In this document: positions 10,318 through 18,107 of the stretch, one piece after another
How the letters are laid out: every line of letters starts with the position of its first letter
How positions within the stretch are numbered: position 1 is the first letter of the stretch
Assembly: GCF_028858515.1 (NCBI RefSeq)
Contig: NZ_JAPJZJ010000003.1
Location: 371,001 to 435,000 of the forward strand
Direction of reading: 5' to 3'
Length of the DNA: 64,000 bases
Source of the DNA: Aurantiacibacter sp. D1-12
GTDB taxonomy: Bacteria > Pseudomonadota > Alphaproteobacteria > Sphingomonadales > Sphingomonadaceae
The notes under the pieces: model-generated
What the model saw: only the letters and a program-made list of their open reading frames with translations
The model's database searches: none
Told to the model about the DNA's origin: nothing
Position numbers and translations under genes: made by a program

Positions 10318-11069
10318 CCTATTGCGTTGGCATGGTGCTCGATAAGGGCCTGGTCCTGATGAGCGATACGCGCACCAATTCGGGCGTCGATAATATTTCC
10401 GTGTTCCGCAAGATGCATACATGGACCGTACCAGGGGAGCGGATCATTTCGGTGATGACGGCCGGCAATCTTGCGACGACGCAGGCAGTCATCAGCAAGC
10501 TTGAAGAACGTTCAAAGGCACCTGAAGACAGGCAGAACGGGTTGCTGGAGCTTCCCAGCATGTTTCAAGTCGCGGTTGAAGCAGGCAAATTGCTGCGCGA
10601 AACGATCACGCAGACGCAGGAAGCAAATGGCGCGCGCGGGAAGGGGCGCTTTACCGCGTCGATAATCCTTGCCGGGCAAATCGCTGGCATGGAGCCGCGC
10701 CTGTTCATGATCTACCCCGAAGGCAATTTCATCGAAGCGAGCTTTGACACGCCGTTCTTCCAGATTGGCGAGACCAAGTACGGGCGCCCGATCATCATCC
10801 GCGGTTATGATCGCGATATGGGCTTTGAAGATGCGGTGAAGTTGCTGATGGTCAGCTTCGATTCCACGCTCAAGGCAAATCTCTCTGTCGGCCTACCACT
10901 AGATCTTATGGTGATTGAGCGCGATTCGTTTGCACCATCGCATGAGCGACGCATCGAGTATGATGATCCATACTTTGATGCGATTTCCAGCAAATGGGGC
11001 GATGCGTTACGTTCGGCTTTCCATTCGTTGCCCGATTATAGCTTTGCGGACCCCCGTAAAACTACCTAA
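10314..11069 (+). CDS. Anbu proteasome-like peptidase
   Basis: The 251-residue protein starts 'MTYCVGMVLDKGLVLMSDTRTN', matching the ancestral beta subunit (Anbu) of the Ntn-hydrolase fold. Thr2 would be the N-terminal nucleophile after Met removal, with Asp18 ('SDTRTN') and Lys33 ('VFRKM') in the expected catalytic places; 'SVMTAGNLATTQAV' is the usual GNLA stretch. Anbu forms open or spiral rings of 12-14 subunits and is related to HslV and the 20S proteasome, but its physiological substrate is unknown. It closes the ATP-grasp/alpha-E/transglutaminase operon, and no unfoldase gene is nearby. Confidence 0.93.
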   Translation: MTYCVGMVLDKGLVLMSDTRTNSGVDNISVFRKMHTWTVPGERIISVMTAGNLATTQAVISKLEERSKAPEDRQNGLLELPSMFQVAVEAGKLLRETITQTQEANGARGKGRFTASIILAGQIAGMEPRLFMIYPEGNFIEASFDTPFFQIGETKYGRPIIIRGYDRDMGFEDAVKLLMVSFDSTLKANLSVGLPLDLMVIERDSFAPSHERRIEYDDPYFDAISSKWGDALRSAFHSLPDYSFADPRKTT

Positions 11070-11208
11070 TCAGTTGAACGAAATCGTATATTTGCGACAG
11101 ACTGTGGCGATTGCCTAAGCATTTTCCACTTGTAAAATCCGTTTCGGACGAAATTTTTTGGCGGAATTCTGCGGATGAGCGCACTTGTTAACAGCCGATA
11201 GGTGCGAA

Positions 11209-11224
11209 TCCGTAGTATTACGGA
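11209..11224. promoter_or_regulatory. Inverted repeat upstream of the LuxR-type regulator
   Basis: TCCGTA-gtat-TACGGA has perfect 6-base arms and lies 37 bases before the start codon at 11261, inside a 190-base intergenic stretch. It could be an operator for autoregulation or a small leader hairpin; the sequence does not decide. Confidence 0.4.
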
Positions 11225-11260
11225 ATGTAAAATCCAAATTTTGGGTTCAGATTCAACTGC

Positions 11261-11971
11261 ATGGAACAGCGTCTTACCATGCACATCGTCGGCGGTAACA
11301 GCCGCTCCCGCGCAAGCCAATCGCGCCTGGTCCTTTCAATGGGCCATCATGCCGAGGTCTACTCTGACCTTGTCGAGCTGCTCGACAGGCCGCCGAATGA
11401 CGGAGTGATCGTTGCGTCAGAAGACGTAGTCGAAGACGGGATCGGCGCGCTGCTTGAAGAGATGGCCGATCACGGCATCTGGATCCCGCTGGTCGCCGCG
11501 CGGGAAGAGCCCGGGGTGGACGAGGTTGTGCAGGCTATCCAGGCGGGCGCACTCGACTTCCTCACGCTTCCTCTGACAGAAGAAGAGCTGCGCCGCATGA
11601 TCGCCCATGTGCACAACGATGCGGGCCGCCATGCAGAGGCGCGTCGTCGACTGATCGATGCGCGCCGCCGCATCGGTGCGCTTTCCAACCGCGAACGCGA
11701 AGTGCTCGACTGGCTGAGCGAAGGCTGCTCGAACAAGGCCATCGCGCGCGAGCTTGAGATCAGTCCGCGGACCGTAGAAATTCACCGCGCCAACATGATG
11801 GATAAGCTTGGAGCAAACCATGCTGCCGAAGCAGTACGTCTCCGGCTGGAAGTGGGGCTTGAAGAAGCCAAAAAAAAGGATGGGGGTGGGGTGACGCCTC
11901 CGCCAGCAAGGCAGCGCGGCGTTAGCAGCGTCATGCTCGAAGAGGTGCTGATCCCGCCGCCGCAGGGCTGA
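11261..11971 (+). CDS. LuxR-type regulator with degenerate receiver domain
   Basis: The 236-residue protein has a CheY-like N-terminal half (about 7-125) and a FixJ/LuxR DNA-binding domain (about 139-200) with 'LSNREREVLDWLSEG' and 'ELEISPRTVEIHRANMMDKL'. In the receiver half, the beta strand that normally ends in the phosphorylated Asp reads 'DGVIVASED', with Ala/Ser where Asp is expected, and the usual KP motif reads 'LTLPL'. It may therefore work without phosphorylation. The C-terminal tail (about 205-236) is extended. ATG 11261 is taken as start; ATG 11279 is possible. No histidine kinase is adjacent. Targets unknown. Confidence 0.82.
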   Translation: MEQRLTMHIVGGNSRSRASQSRLVLSMGHHAEVYSDLVELLDRPPNDGVIVASEDVVEDGIGALLEEMADHGIWIPLVAAREEPGVDEVVQAIQAGALDFLTLPLTEEELRRMIAHVHNDAGRHAEARRRLIDARRRIGALSNREREVLDWLSEGCSNKAIARELEISPRTVEIHRANMMDKLGANHAAEAVRLRLEVGLEEAKKKDGGGVTPPPARQRGVSSVMLEEVLIPPPQG

Positions 11972-12007
11972 CAAAAATAGTCCTTACTTCACTGGCAAGA
12001 GTGAAGC

Positions 12008-12042
12008 GACGGGCGATCCATCCGGGTCGCCCGTCTTATTTT
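12008..12042. terminator. Bidirectional-looking terminator
   Basis: GACGGGCGA pairs with TCGCCCGTC across a 10-base loop, followed by TTATTTT on the plus strand. It sits between the convergent LuxR-type gene (ends 11971) and the extensin-like gene (ends 12069) and could serve both. Confidence 0.75.
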
Positions 12043-12068
12043 GCGTCCTATTCGAGAGGCGTCACTAA

Positions 12069-12794
12069 TCAGCGGCAGTACGAGTTGCCGTCAATCACAC
12101 CTTCTACGTGGAAGTGGTCGCGGTGCGCGGCATTGTAGTCCGGGCCGAGAACGGTCTTGAACCGGCGGCAGGCGCTGCGCTGCACGACGCGGAGAAACTC
12201 GCGTTCCTGCGCACTGCCGTTCCAGCCGGACTGGACGCTGATCCGGCGACCATCGGCCAGAACAAACCCACCGATATCGATCGCCGCTGCGCTGGCATGG
12301 GCCGAGCGGCGCGAAGTGCCTGCGACATTGCGACACGAATAGCTGCCCATCGTCTGGATGCTGGCGAGCCGCTGGCCGAAAATCTGCCGCGCAGCGCGGT
12401 CGGCGCCGAAGCGGGCCCAACCGGCAAATGCTGCCGAAACCGGGCATGTGACCGGGCCAAGATTGCTGACATCCAGCTGCCCGCTGTCACCCTGCAGCGC
12501 GTGCATTTGCACGGTATTGAGCGTGCTGCAGCCCTGATCCTGATATCGGTCCGGCAGAGCATCAAAGCGCGCGCCGGCTTCGCTCAACTGGCTGAGACAC
12601 TGCGCATCAGAAGATCGCATGGCAAGCGCGGGCTGCATCGTCACTCGCCGGTTCGATGAAGGTACGCTTGTGCGTGTTGGAGCAGTGCTCACACCGGCAG
12701 AGCTGCGCTCGCGCGGCTGATAATCGGACTGTGGCACAAGCGAACACCCTGTCAAAGCAAGGCTAACGAGGCTGAGGGTCAATACACGTTTCAT
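12069..12794 (-). CDS. Extensin-like C-terminal domain lipoprotein
   Basis: The 241-residue product has a lipobox ('LALTGC', Cys about 17) and a Ser/Thr/Pro-rich linker to about residue 55. The C-terminal domain matches the bacterial extensin-like family: 'SYSCRNVAGTSRRSAHASAAAIDIGGF' and 'GPDYNAAHRDHFHVE'. Its His/Asp spacing (SxHxxxxAxD and HxxHxHxE) resembles zinc D-Ala-D-Ala peptidases of the M15/VanY fold, so a periplasmic cell-wall role is plausible but not shown. Six or more cysteines suggest disulfides. ATG 12794 is chosen; ATG 12806 adds four residues. Neither has a good ribosome site. Confidence 0.8.
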   Translation of the reverse strand: MKRVLTLSLVSLALTGCSLVPQSDYQPRERSSAGVSTAPTRTSVPSSNRRVTMQPALAMRSSDAQCLSQLSEAGARFDALPDRYQDQGCSTLNTVQMHALQGDSGQLDVSNLGPVTCPVSAAFAGWARFGADRAARQIFGQRLASIQTMGSYSCRNVAGTSRRSAHASAAAIDIGGFVLADGRRISVQSGWNGSAQEREFLRVVQRSACRRFKTVLGPDYNAAHRDHFHVEGVIDGNSYCR

Positions 12795-12944
12795 AGCGCA
12801 TTGCATGCACTTACAGTGGTTAATCTTGCTCTCGCACTAATGGTTAACGTCAGGACAACGTATTTGCCTCGCCATGAACACTGTTGATCGTTTCTGAAGT
12901 AACCTTTGACTTTGTGCGGCGCACCATTAGTGCGGCCAGTGGGC

Positions 12945-12991
12945 CACGCGGTCCCAACGCCGCGCGTGCTCTCTGCAAGGAGAGAATATCG
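12945..12991 (+). promoter_or_regulatory. Candidate serC RNA leader (two hairpins, second covers the ribosome site)
   Basis: Directly before serC there is a GC-rich hairpin, CACGCG (12945-12950) with CGCGTG (12963-12968), and a second hairpin, CTCTC (12969-12973) with GAGAG (12980-12984). The second pairs the AAGGAGAG ribosome site. A two-hairpin serC motif is known upstream of serC in alphaproteobacteria, and the conserved-looking stretch GTCCCAACGCCGCGCGTG fits my memory of it. The ligand or regulator of that motif is unknown. Confidence 0.6.
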
Positions 12992-14152
12992 ATGACTACC
13001 ATGCCAGCGCTCCGTCCGGAGCGTCCTTTCTTTTCGTCCGGACCCACGGCCAAGCCGCCGGGATGGGACGCTTCCAAACTATCGACCGACAGCCTTGGGC
13101 GCTCGCACCGTTCCAAGATCGGCAAGACACGCCTGAAATACGCGATCGACCTGACGCGCGAATTGCTGGGCGTGCCCGACGATTACCTCGTCGGCATCAT
13201 GCCGGGCTCCGACACGGGTGCGCTCGAGTGCGCGATGTGGACGATGCTGGGCGCTGGCCCGGCCACGGTCGCGGCGTGGGAAAGCTTCGGCAATGTCTGG
13301 ATTCAAGATGCGGTCAAACAGCTCAAGCTGAAAGACCTGACCACGCTGACAGCGGACTACGGCGAAATTCCCGATCTCGCCACCATCCCGCAGGATCATG
13401 ATGTGGTGTTCACCTGGAACGGCACCACTTCGGGCGCGAAAATTCCGAACACGGATTGGCTGGAGCCAGGCCGCAGGGGTGTTACGATCAACGATGCCAC
13501 AAGCGCCATCTTCGCCATGGAGATGGACTGGGCGAAGCTCGATGCGACGACTTTCAGCTGGCAGAAGATCATGGGATCGGAAGCCCAGCACGGCATGCTA
13601 ATCCTCAGCCCCAGGGCTGTAGAGCGGATCGAAAGCTACGATCCTGTATGGCCACTGCCCAAGCTGTTCCGGTTGAAGAAGGGCGACAAGCTCAACCGCG
13701 CAATCTTTGAAGGGGCGACGATCAACACGCCCTCGATGCTGGCGGTCGAAGACTATATCTGGGCGCTCGAATGGGCGAAGTCGATCGGCGGCCTGCCTGC
13801 CATGATCGAGCGTGCGAACACCAATTCGCGCATCGTGAAAGACTGGATCGAAGCCACCCCGTGGCTGCGCAACATGGCGGGCGATCCGGCGCTGCAGACC
13901 AACACCGGTGTGTGCATGGTCTTCCAGGGCGAGTGGTACGATGGCCTGTCCGAAGAGGACAAAGCCTCTGTGCCGAAGACGATCGCCGGCAAGCTCGAAG
14001 AGCTGGGCGTGGGCTACGATTTCAACGGCTACCGCGATGCCCCTCCGGGCCTGCGGATATGGTGTGGCGGTTCGGTGGAAGCCGAAGATATCCGCCGCCT
14101 GCTGCCGTGGATCGAATGGGCCTACGAAGAGCTCAAGGCCGGCAATCTCTGA
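12992..14152 (+). CDS. serC: Phosphoserine aminotransferase
   Basis: SerC transfers the amino group of glutamate to 3-phosphohydroxypyruvate, the second step of serine synthesis, and uses pyridoxal phosphate. The 386-residue protein is of the alphaproteobacterial type: 'RPFFSSGPTAKPPGW', 'GRSHRSKIGK', 'GIMPGSDTGALECAMW', 'FTWNGTTSGAKIPN' and the PLP-lysine region 'FSWQKIMGSEAQHGML'. ATG 12992 has AAGGAGAG 7 bases upstream. The start region is embedded in a hairpin leader. serA follows after a repeat-bearing gap of 93 bases, so both enzymes of the serine branch are together. Confidence 0.97.
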   Translation: MTTMPALRPERPFFSSGPTAKPPGWDASKLSTDSLGRSHRSKIGKTRLKYAIDLTRELLGVPDDYLVGIMPGSDTGALECAMWTMLGAGPATVAAWESFGNVWIQDAVKQLKLKDLTTLTADYGEIPDLATIPQDHDVVFTWNGTTSGAKIPNTDWLEPGRRGVTINDATSAIFAMEMDWAKLDATTFSWQKIMGSEAQHGMLILSPRAVERIESYDPVWPLPKLFRLKKGDKLNRAIFEGATINTPSMLAVEDYIWALEWAKSIGGLPAMIERANTNSRIVKDWIEATPWLRNMAGDPALQTNTGVCMVFQGEWYDGLSEEDKASVPKTIAGKLEELGVGYDFNGYRDAPPGLRIWCGGSVEAEDIRRLLPWIEWAYEELKAGNL

Positions 14153-14156
14153 TTGG

Positions 14157-14237
14157 CGTCATCCCGGCAAAAGCCGGGATCGCGTTCCGCAATTTCCCAA
14201 GTTTAAGAGACAGATCCCGGCTTTTTCCGGGATGACG
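14157..14237. repeat. REP-like inverted-repeat element between serC and serA
   Basis: An outer inverted repeat CGTCATCCCGG (14157-14167) and CCGGGATGACG (14227-14237) encloses two GC-rich hairpins. The first is ATCCCGG-caaaag-CCGGGAT (14161-14180) and the second GATCCCGG-ctttttCCGGGAT (14213-14233). The GTCATCCCGG...CCGGGATGAC form is typical of proteobacterial REP/BIME-like extragenic repeats. It may act as an mRNA processing or stability element between the two serine genes. Confidence 0.7.
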
Positions 14238-14245
14238 AGGTAACA

Positions 14246-15841
14246 ATGACCAAACCCAAAGTCCTCATTTCCGACAAGATGGACCCCAACGCCGCGCGTA
14301 TCTTTGAAGAGCGCGGTTGTGATGTCGATGTGATCACCGGCGAAACGCCCGAACAGCTGAAGGCGCGCATTGGTGACTATCACGGCCTTGCCATCCGTTC
14401 CTCTACCAAGGTTACACCAGAAATCCTCGAAGCGGCTACCAACCTCAAGGTGATTGGCCGCGCCGGGATTGGCGTGGACAATGTCGATATCCCCAAGGCC
14501 AGCGGTCATGGCGTTGTGGTGATGAACACGCCGTTCGGCAATTCGATTACGACTGCCGAGCACGCGGTTGCCATGCTGCTCGCGCTCGCCCGGCAGATCC
14601 CGGAAGCCAACCGCCGTACACAGGCGGGCGAATGGCCGAAGAAGGATTTCATGGGTGTCGAAGTCACTGGCAAGACGCTCGGCCTGATTGGTTCGGGCAA
14701 TATCGGCAGCATCGTTGCCAGCCGCGCGCAGGGGCTGCGCATGAAGGTCATCGCTTACGATCCGTTCCTGACGCCAGAGCGTGCGATGGAGCTGGGAGTG
14801 GAGAAGGTCGATCTGGGCAAGCTGCTCGAGCGTGCCGACTTCATTACGTTGCACACGCCGCTGACTGACGAGACGCGCAATATCCTCAGCCGGGAGCGGC
14901 TCGAAGCAGCCAAGCCTGGGGTGCGCATCGTCAACTGCGCGCGTGGCGGACTGATTGATGAGGCGGCGCTCAAGGACCTGCTCGAAAGCGGGCACATTGC
15001 CGGCGCTGCGCTGGACGTGTTTGCAGAGGAGCCCGCCACCGATAATCCGCTGTTCGGTGCGCCGAACTTCATCTGTACGCCTCACCTCGGTGCCTCGACC
15101 ACCGAAGCGCAGGTCAATGTCGCGCTGCAGGTGGCCGAACAGATGGCCGACTACCTCGTCAGCGGCGGGGTCACGAACGCACTCAACGTGCCGAGCCTGA
15201 GTGCCGAGGAAGCGCCGCGACTCAAGCCCTACATCACGCTGGGCGAAAAGCTCGGTTCGCTGGTCGGCCAGCTAGAAGGGCCGGACGTGACCTCGATCGC
15301 CATTGAGGTCTCGGGAGCTGCAGCCGAGCTCAACATGAAGCCGATTACCTCTGCTGTGCTGGCGGGCATGATGCGCAGCTGGTCGGACAGTATCAACATG
15401 GTCAACGCGCCGATCCTGGCGAAGGAACGCGGGCTCGACGTGCGCGAAGTGCGGCACAATGACGAGGGCGACTATCACACACTTCTGCGCGTGATCGCCA
15501 AGACGCCAGAGCGTCGCCGCGAAGTCGCCGGAAGCCTGTTTGGCGAGAGTGAAATGCGGCTGGTCGAGATCGCCGGAACACGGATCGAAACAGATCTGGA
15601 AGGCCACATGATGTACATCGTGAACGAGGATACGCCGGGCTTTATCGGTCGTCTCGGTTCGGTACTGGGTAATGCGGGCGTCAACATCGGCAACTTCCAC
15701 CTTGGCCGCCGCCTGCCGGACAAGCATCGCGGTGGAGACGCTGTTTTGCTGTTGTCGCTCGATCAGGCACCGGGCAAAGATGTGCAGGATGCCGTTTGTG
15801 CGCTTGAGGGCGTGAAGAAGGTGAGGGCGCTTTCGTTCTGA
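14246..15841 (+). CDS. serA: D-3-phosphoglycerate dehydrogenase
   Basis: SerA oxidises 3-phosphoglycerate to 3-phosphohydroxypyruvate with NAD, the committed step of serine synthesis. The 531-residue length is that of the long form: substrate domain, NAD-binding domain ('LIGSGNIGS' about 147-155; 'NCARGGLIDEAAL' with the catalytic Arg; 'TPHLGAST' with the catalytic His), an intervening domain, and a C-terminal ACT domain ('MMYIVNEDTPGFIGRLGSVLGNAGVNI') that often binds serine for feedback inhibition. It starts 8 bases after the REP-like element. hisZ follows after a short gap. Confidence 0.97.
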   Translation: MTKPKVLISDKMDPNAARIFEERGCDVDVITGETPEQLKARIGDYHGLAIRSSTKVTPEILEAATNLKVIGRAGIGVDNVDIPKASGHGVVVMNTPFGNSITTAEHAVAMLLALARQIPEANRRTQAGEWPKKDFMGVEVTGKTLGLIGSGNIGSIVASRAQGLRMKVIAYDPFLTPERAMELGVEKVDLGKLLERADFITLHTPLTDETRNILSRERLEAAKPGVRIVNCARGGLIDEAALKDLLESGHIAGAALDVFAEEPATDNPLFGAPNFICTPHLGASTTEAQVNVALQVAEQMADYLVSGGVTNALNVPSLSAEEAPRLKPYITLGEKLGSLVGQLEGPDVTSIAIEVSGAAAELNMKPITSAVLAGMMRSWSDSINMVNAPILAKERGLDVREVRHNDEGDYHTLLRVIAKTPERRREVAGSLFGESEMRLVEIAGTRIETDLEGHMMYIVNEDTPGFIGRLGSVLGNAGVNIGNFHLGRRLPDKHRGGDAVLLLSLDQAPGKDVQDAVCALEGVKKVRALSF

Positions 15842-15866
15842 TCTTCTTGCGCTTATGGAGCGCGGC

Positions 15867-16979
15867 ATGACCGATCCGACACAAGATCTGCTGCCCGAAG
15901 GGCTCGAAGACCGGTTGCCGCAAAGCGCGGCGGCTGCGGTGCGTATCCAGCGCGGGATGCTCGATGCGATGCATGCGCACGGGTATGACCGTGTGCGTCC
16001 GCCGCTGATCGAGTTCGAACAGAGCATGGCCGCCCGCATGGACGGGGTGAAAACGCGCAACCTGTTCCGCTTTGTCGACCCCAAGAGTCTGCGCGGCCTT
16101 GCCTTGCGGTCTGACATGACGGTGCAGGTCGGGCGCATTGCCGCCACGGGTCTGGCCGATGCGCCGCGCCCGTTGCGGCTTTGCTATGCCGGTCAGGTGG
16201 CGCGCATTGCGGGCGACATGCTCGATCCGCGCCGGGAGAATCTGCAAGTGGGTGCCGAACTGATCGGCGTCGATAGCGTGGCTGCGGCTGGCGAAGTGGT
16301 CGCATTGGCGATCAAAGCGCTGGAAGCGGCAGGGGCGAGCGGGATTTCGGTCGATTTCACGCTGCCCGACCTGGTGGAAACGCTCGCCGATGGTCCGCTA
16401 CCGCTTGATGCCGCAACCCGCGAAGCCGTGGTGCGCGAACTTGATGCCAAGGACGCAGGCGGTCTCGTTGAGGCAGGCGGAGAGGCCTATCTGCCACTGA
16501 TCCATGCTGCTGGTTCCTTCGCGGAAGCAGTAGACAAGCTCGATGCCATTGATATCTCGGGCGTGCTCGATACGCGGATCGCTGCCTTGCGCCAGATTGC
16601 AGCAGGCCTCGAAGGACGCGCGCGGATCACGCTCGACCCGTCCGAACGCCACGGTTTTGAATACCAGAGCTGGCTTGGCTTCACGCTCTACGCAGACGGC
16701 GTTCGCGGCGCGCTGGGGCGCGGTGGTACCTATCGCATCGGCGGATCGGATGAAGTCGCAACCGGCTTCTCGCTCTACCCTGAGGAACTGATCGAAGCGG
16801 TGAAGGCGGACGAGGATTTGGGGCGCAAGCTCTTCCTGCCACTCGGCCATGATCGCACGGTAGCGGCCAGGCTTCGCGGCGAAGGTTGGCGCACTGTTGC
16901 GGCGCTCTCAGACCATGATGATGGCAAGACGCTGGGCTGCACTCACACGCTTGAGGGCGGTGAGGCGAAACCGCTTTAG
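15867..16979 (+). CDS. hisZ: ATP phosphoribosyltransferase regulatory subunit
   Basis: HisZ is a histidyl-tRNA-synthetase-like protein without tRNA charging activity; it activates the short form of HisG in the first step of histidine synthesis. The 370-residue protein shows class II synthetase features: 'DLLPEGLEDRLPQSAAA', 'GYDRVRPPLIEFEQ', motif 2-like 'LRSDMTVQVGRIAA' and 'LCYAGQVAR', and a late 'GGTYRIGG'. It lacks the anticodon-binding domain. ATG 15867 has GGAG at 6-base spacing; ATG 15855 is in frame. hisG is not in this window, so its partner is encoded elsewhere. Confidence 0.88.
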   Translation: MTDPTQDLLPEGLEDRLPQSAAAAVRIQRGMLDAMHAHGYDRVRPPLIEFEQSMAARMDGVKTRNLFRFVDPKSLRGLALRSDMTVQVGRIAATGLADAPRPLRLCYAGQVARIAGDMLDPRRENLQVGAELIGVDSVAAAGEVVALAIKALEAAGASGISVDFTLPDLVETLADGPLPLDAATREAVVRELDAKDAGGLVEAGGEAYLPLIHAAGSFAEAVDKLDAIDISGVLDTRIAALRQIAAGLEGRARITLDPSERHGFEYQSWLGFTLYADGVRGALGRGGTYRIGGSDEVATGFSLYPEELIEAVKADEDLGRKLFLPLGHDRTVAARLRGEGWRTVAALSDHDDGKTLGCTHTLEGGEAKPL

Positions 16980-17932
16980 CTCTGGATCAGTAACCCGACG
17001 CCAAGCGCAATGACCGCCGAGGTCGGCAGGGTCAGTACCCAGCTGCCCAGCACGTTGCGCACCACTTTCAGGTCAAGCGTCCCTGCGCTGGCTCCCGTGC
17101 CGATGATCGAGCCGACCGATACGTGCGTGGTCGAAACCGGCAGGCCGAACCGGCTTGCTCCGAGTACCAGCCCGGCGGTAACAAGGTTCGCGGTGGTTCC
17201 CTGTGCATGATCGAGGCGGTTGATCTTGTGGCTCATCGTTTCGGCTACGCGGCGCGAGAGCAACCATCCACCAATGCCCATCGCGACCGTTACGCCAAGA
17301 GCTGCCAAGCTTTCATCGAGCAACTGCGTCCCCACCAGCAGCGCGGCGAGCTTGGGCGCATCGTTCACACCGCGAGCAAAGCAGATGCTTGTGGCCGATA
17401 GCAGGTGGAGCCCGCGTGCGATCGGCGTCTCGGCAGGCTTAGCGCCCGGATGCGATCGTTTGAAACGTTTTAGCAGCCAGTAGAATACAAGGCCAAGCCC
17501 AGCCGACATGAACGGGCTCACCAGCAAGGGCACTACGAAACCACTACCAAGATTACCAAGATTGATGGCCTCTTCGCTCAGCGCAACACCCGCGCCGACA
17601 AGCCCTCCGACCAGTGCATGCGTGGTGGAGATCGGAAAGCCCAGCCGCGTCGCAAGGATGACTGTTGCTGCCGCGCCGCTAGCTACAGCAAGCGCGAAAC
17701 GCGGCTGGCCGGCGAGATCGTCTCCTACCAAGCCCTTGCCCGAGAATTGCGAGACGAGTCCCTCGGCCAGCACGACCGAGGCGAGACCGCCCAGCACGGT
17801 GGCAATGGTCGCGAGCAGTAACGCGCGACGATAGGGGAGCGTTTTCGACCCCCAGATCGTGGCGAAGCCCTTGAAATTGTCGTTGGCGCCGTTGCTGAAG
17901 GCAAGGAAAAGCGCTGCAAAACCCAGCAGCAA
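16976..17932 (-). CDS. PiT-family inorganic phosphate transporter
   Basis: The protein (about 318 residues) has some nine to ten membrane segments and the two PiT signatures: 'FSNGANDNFKG' near the N-terminus and 'FARGVNDAPK' in the middle, plus the paired 'FPISTTHALVGG' and 'LPVSTTHVSVG'. These carry phosphate with protons or metal-phosphate complexes across the inner membrane. The start is uncertain: TTG 17932 is the only standard start close to the family N-terminus, but the GGGGAG ribosome-like site is 19 bases away and better spaced for an ATC at 17944. A CCCTGA/TCAGGG hairpin (17955-17969) overlaps that site. The gene ends 4 bases into hisZ, convergently. Confidence 0.88.
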   Translation of the reverse strand: MLLGFAALFLAFSNGANDNFKGFATIWGSKTLPYRRALLLATIATVLGGLASVVLAEGLVSQFSGKGLVGDDLAGQPRFALAVASGAAATVILATRLGFPISTTHALVGGLVGAGVALSEEAINLGNLGSGFVVPLLVSPFMSAGLGLVFYWLLKRFKRSHPGAKPAETPIARGLHLLSATSICFARGVNDAPKLAALLVGTQLLDESLAALGVTVAMGIGGWLLSRRVAETMSHKINRLDHAQGTTANLVTAGLVLGASRFGLPVSTTHVSVGSIIGTGASAGTLDLKVVRNVLGSWVLTLPTSAVIALGVGLLIQS

Positions 17933-18107
17933 GACGATAGTGATTGGATTTCTCCCCTGATTGTCAGGGAGTGTTCGCCGCCGTACCAGGCTTGGTTACA
18001 GTGGTTTGCACAGTGGCTTTTTCCACCTGTTCAGGGCCTATGCCATTGCTCCTGTTGGCGCGAGCGACTAGGGCGCGCACTGGCTGAAAGACTGCAGGAT
18101 TCACCGC

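Noticed and set aside
12818-12847. Two GGTTAA sequences (12818-12823, 12842-12847) as a CtrA site before the extensin-like gene
   Set aside because: The two TTAA units are 20 bases apart, not the 7 expected for a CtrA box; chance cannot be excluded.
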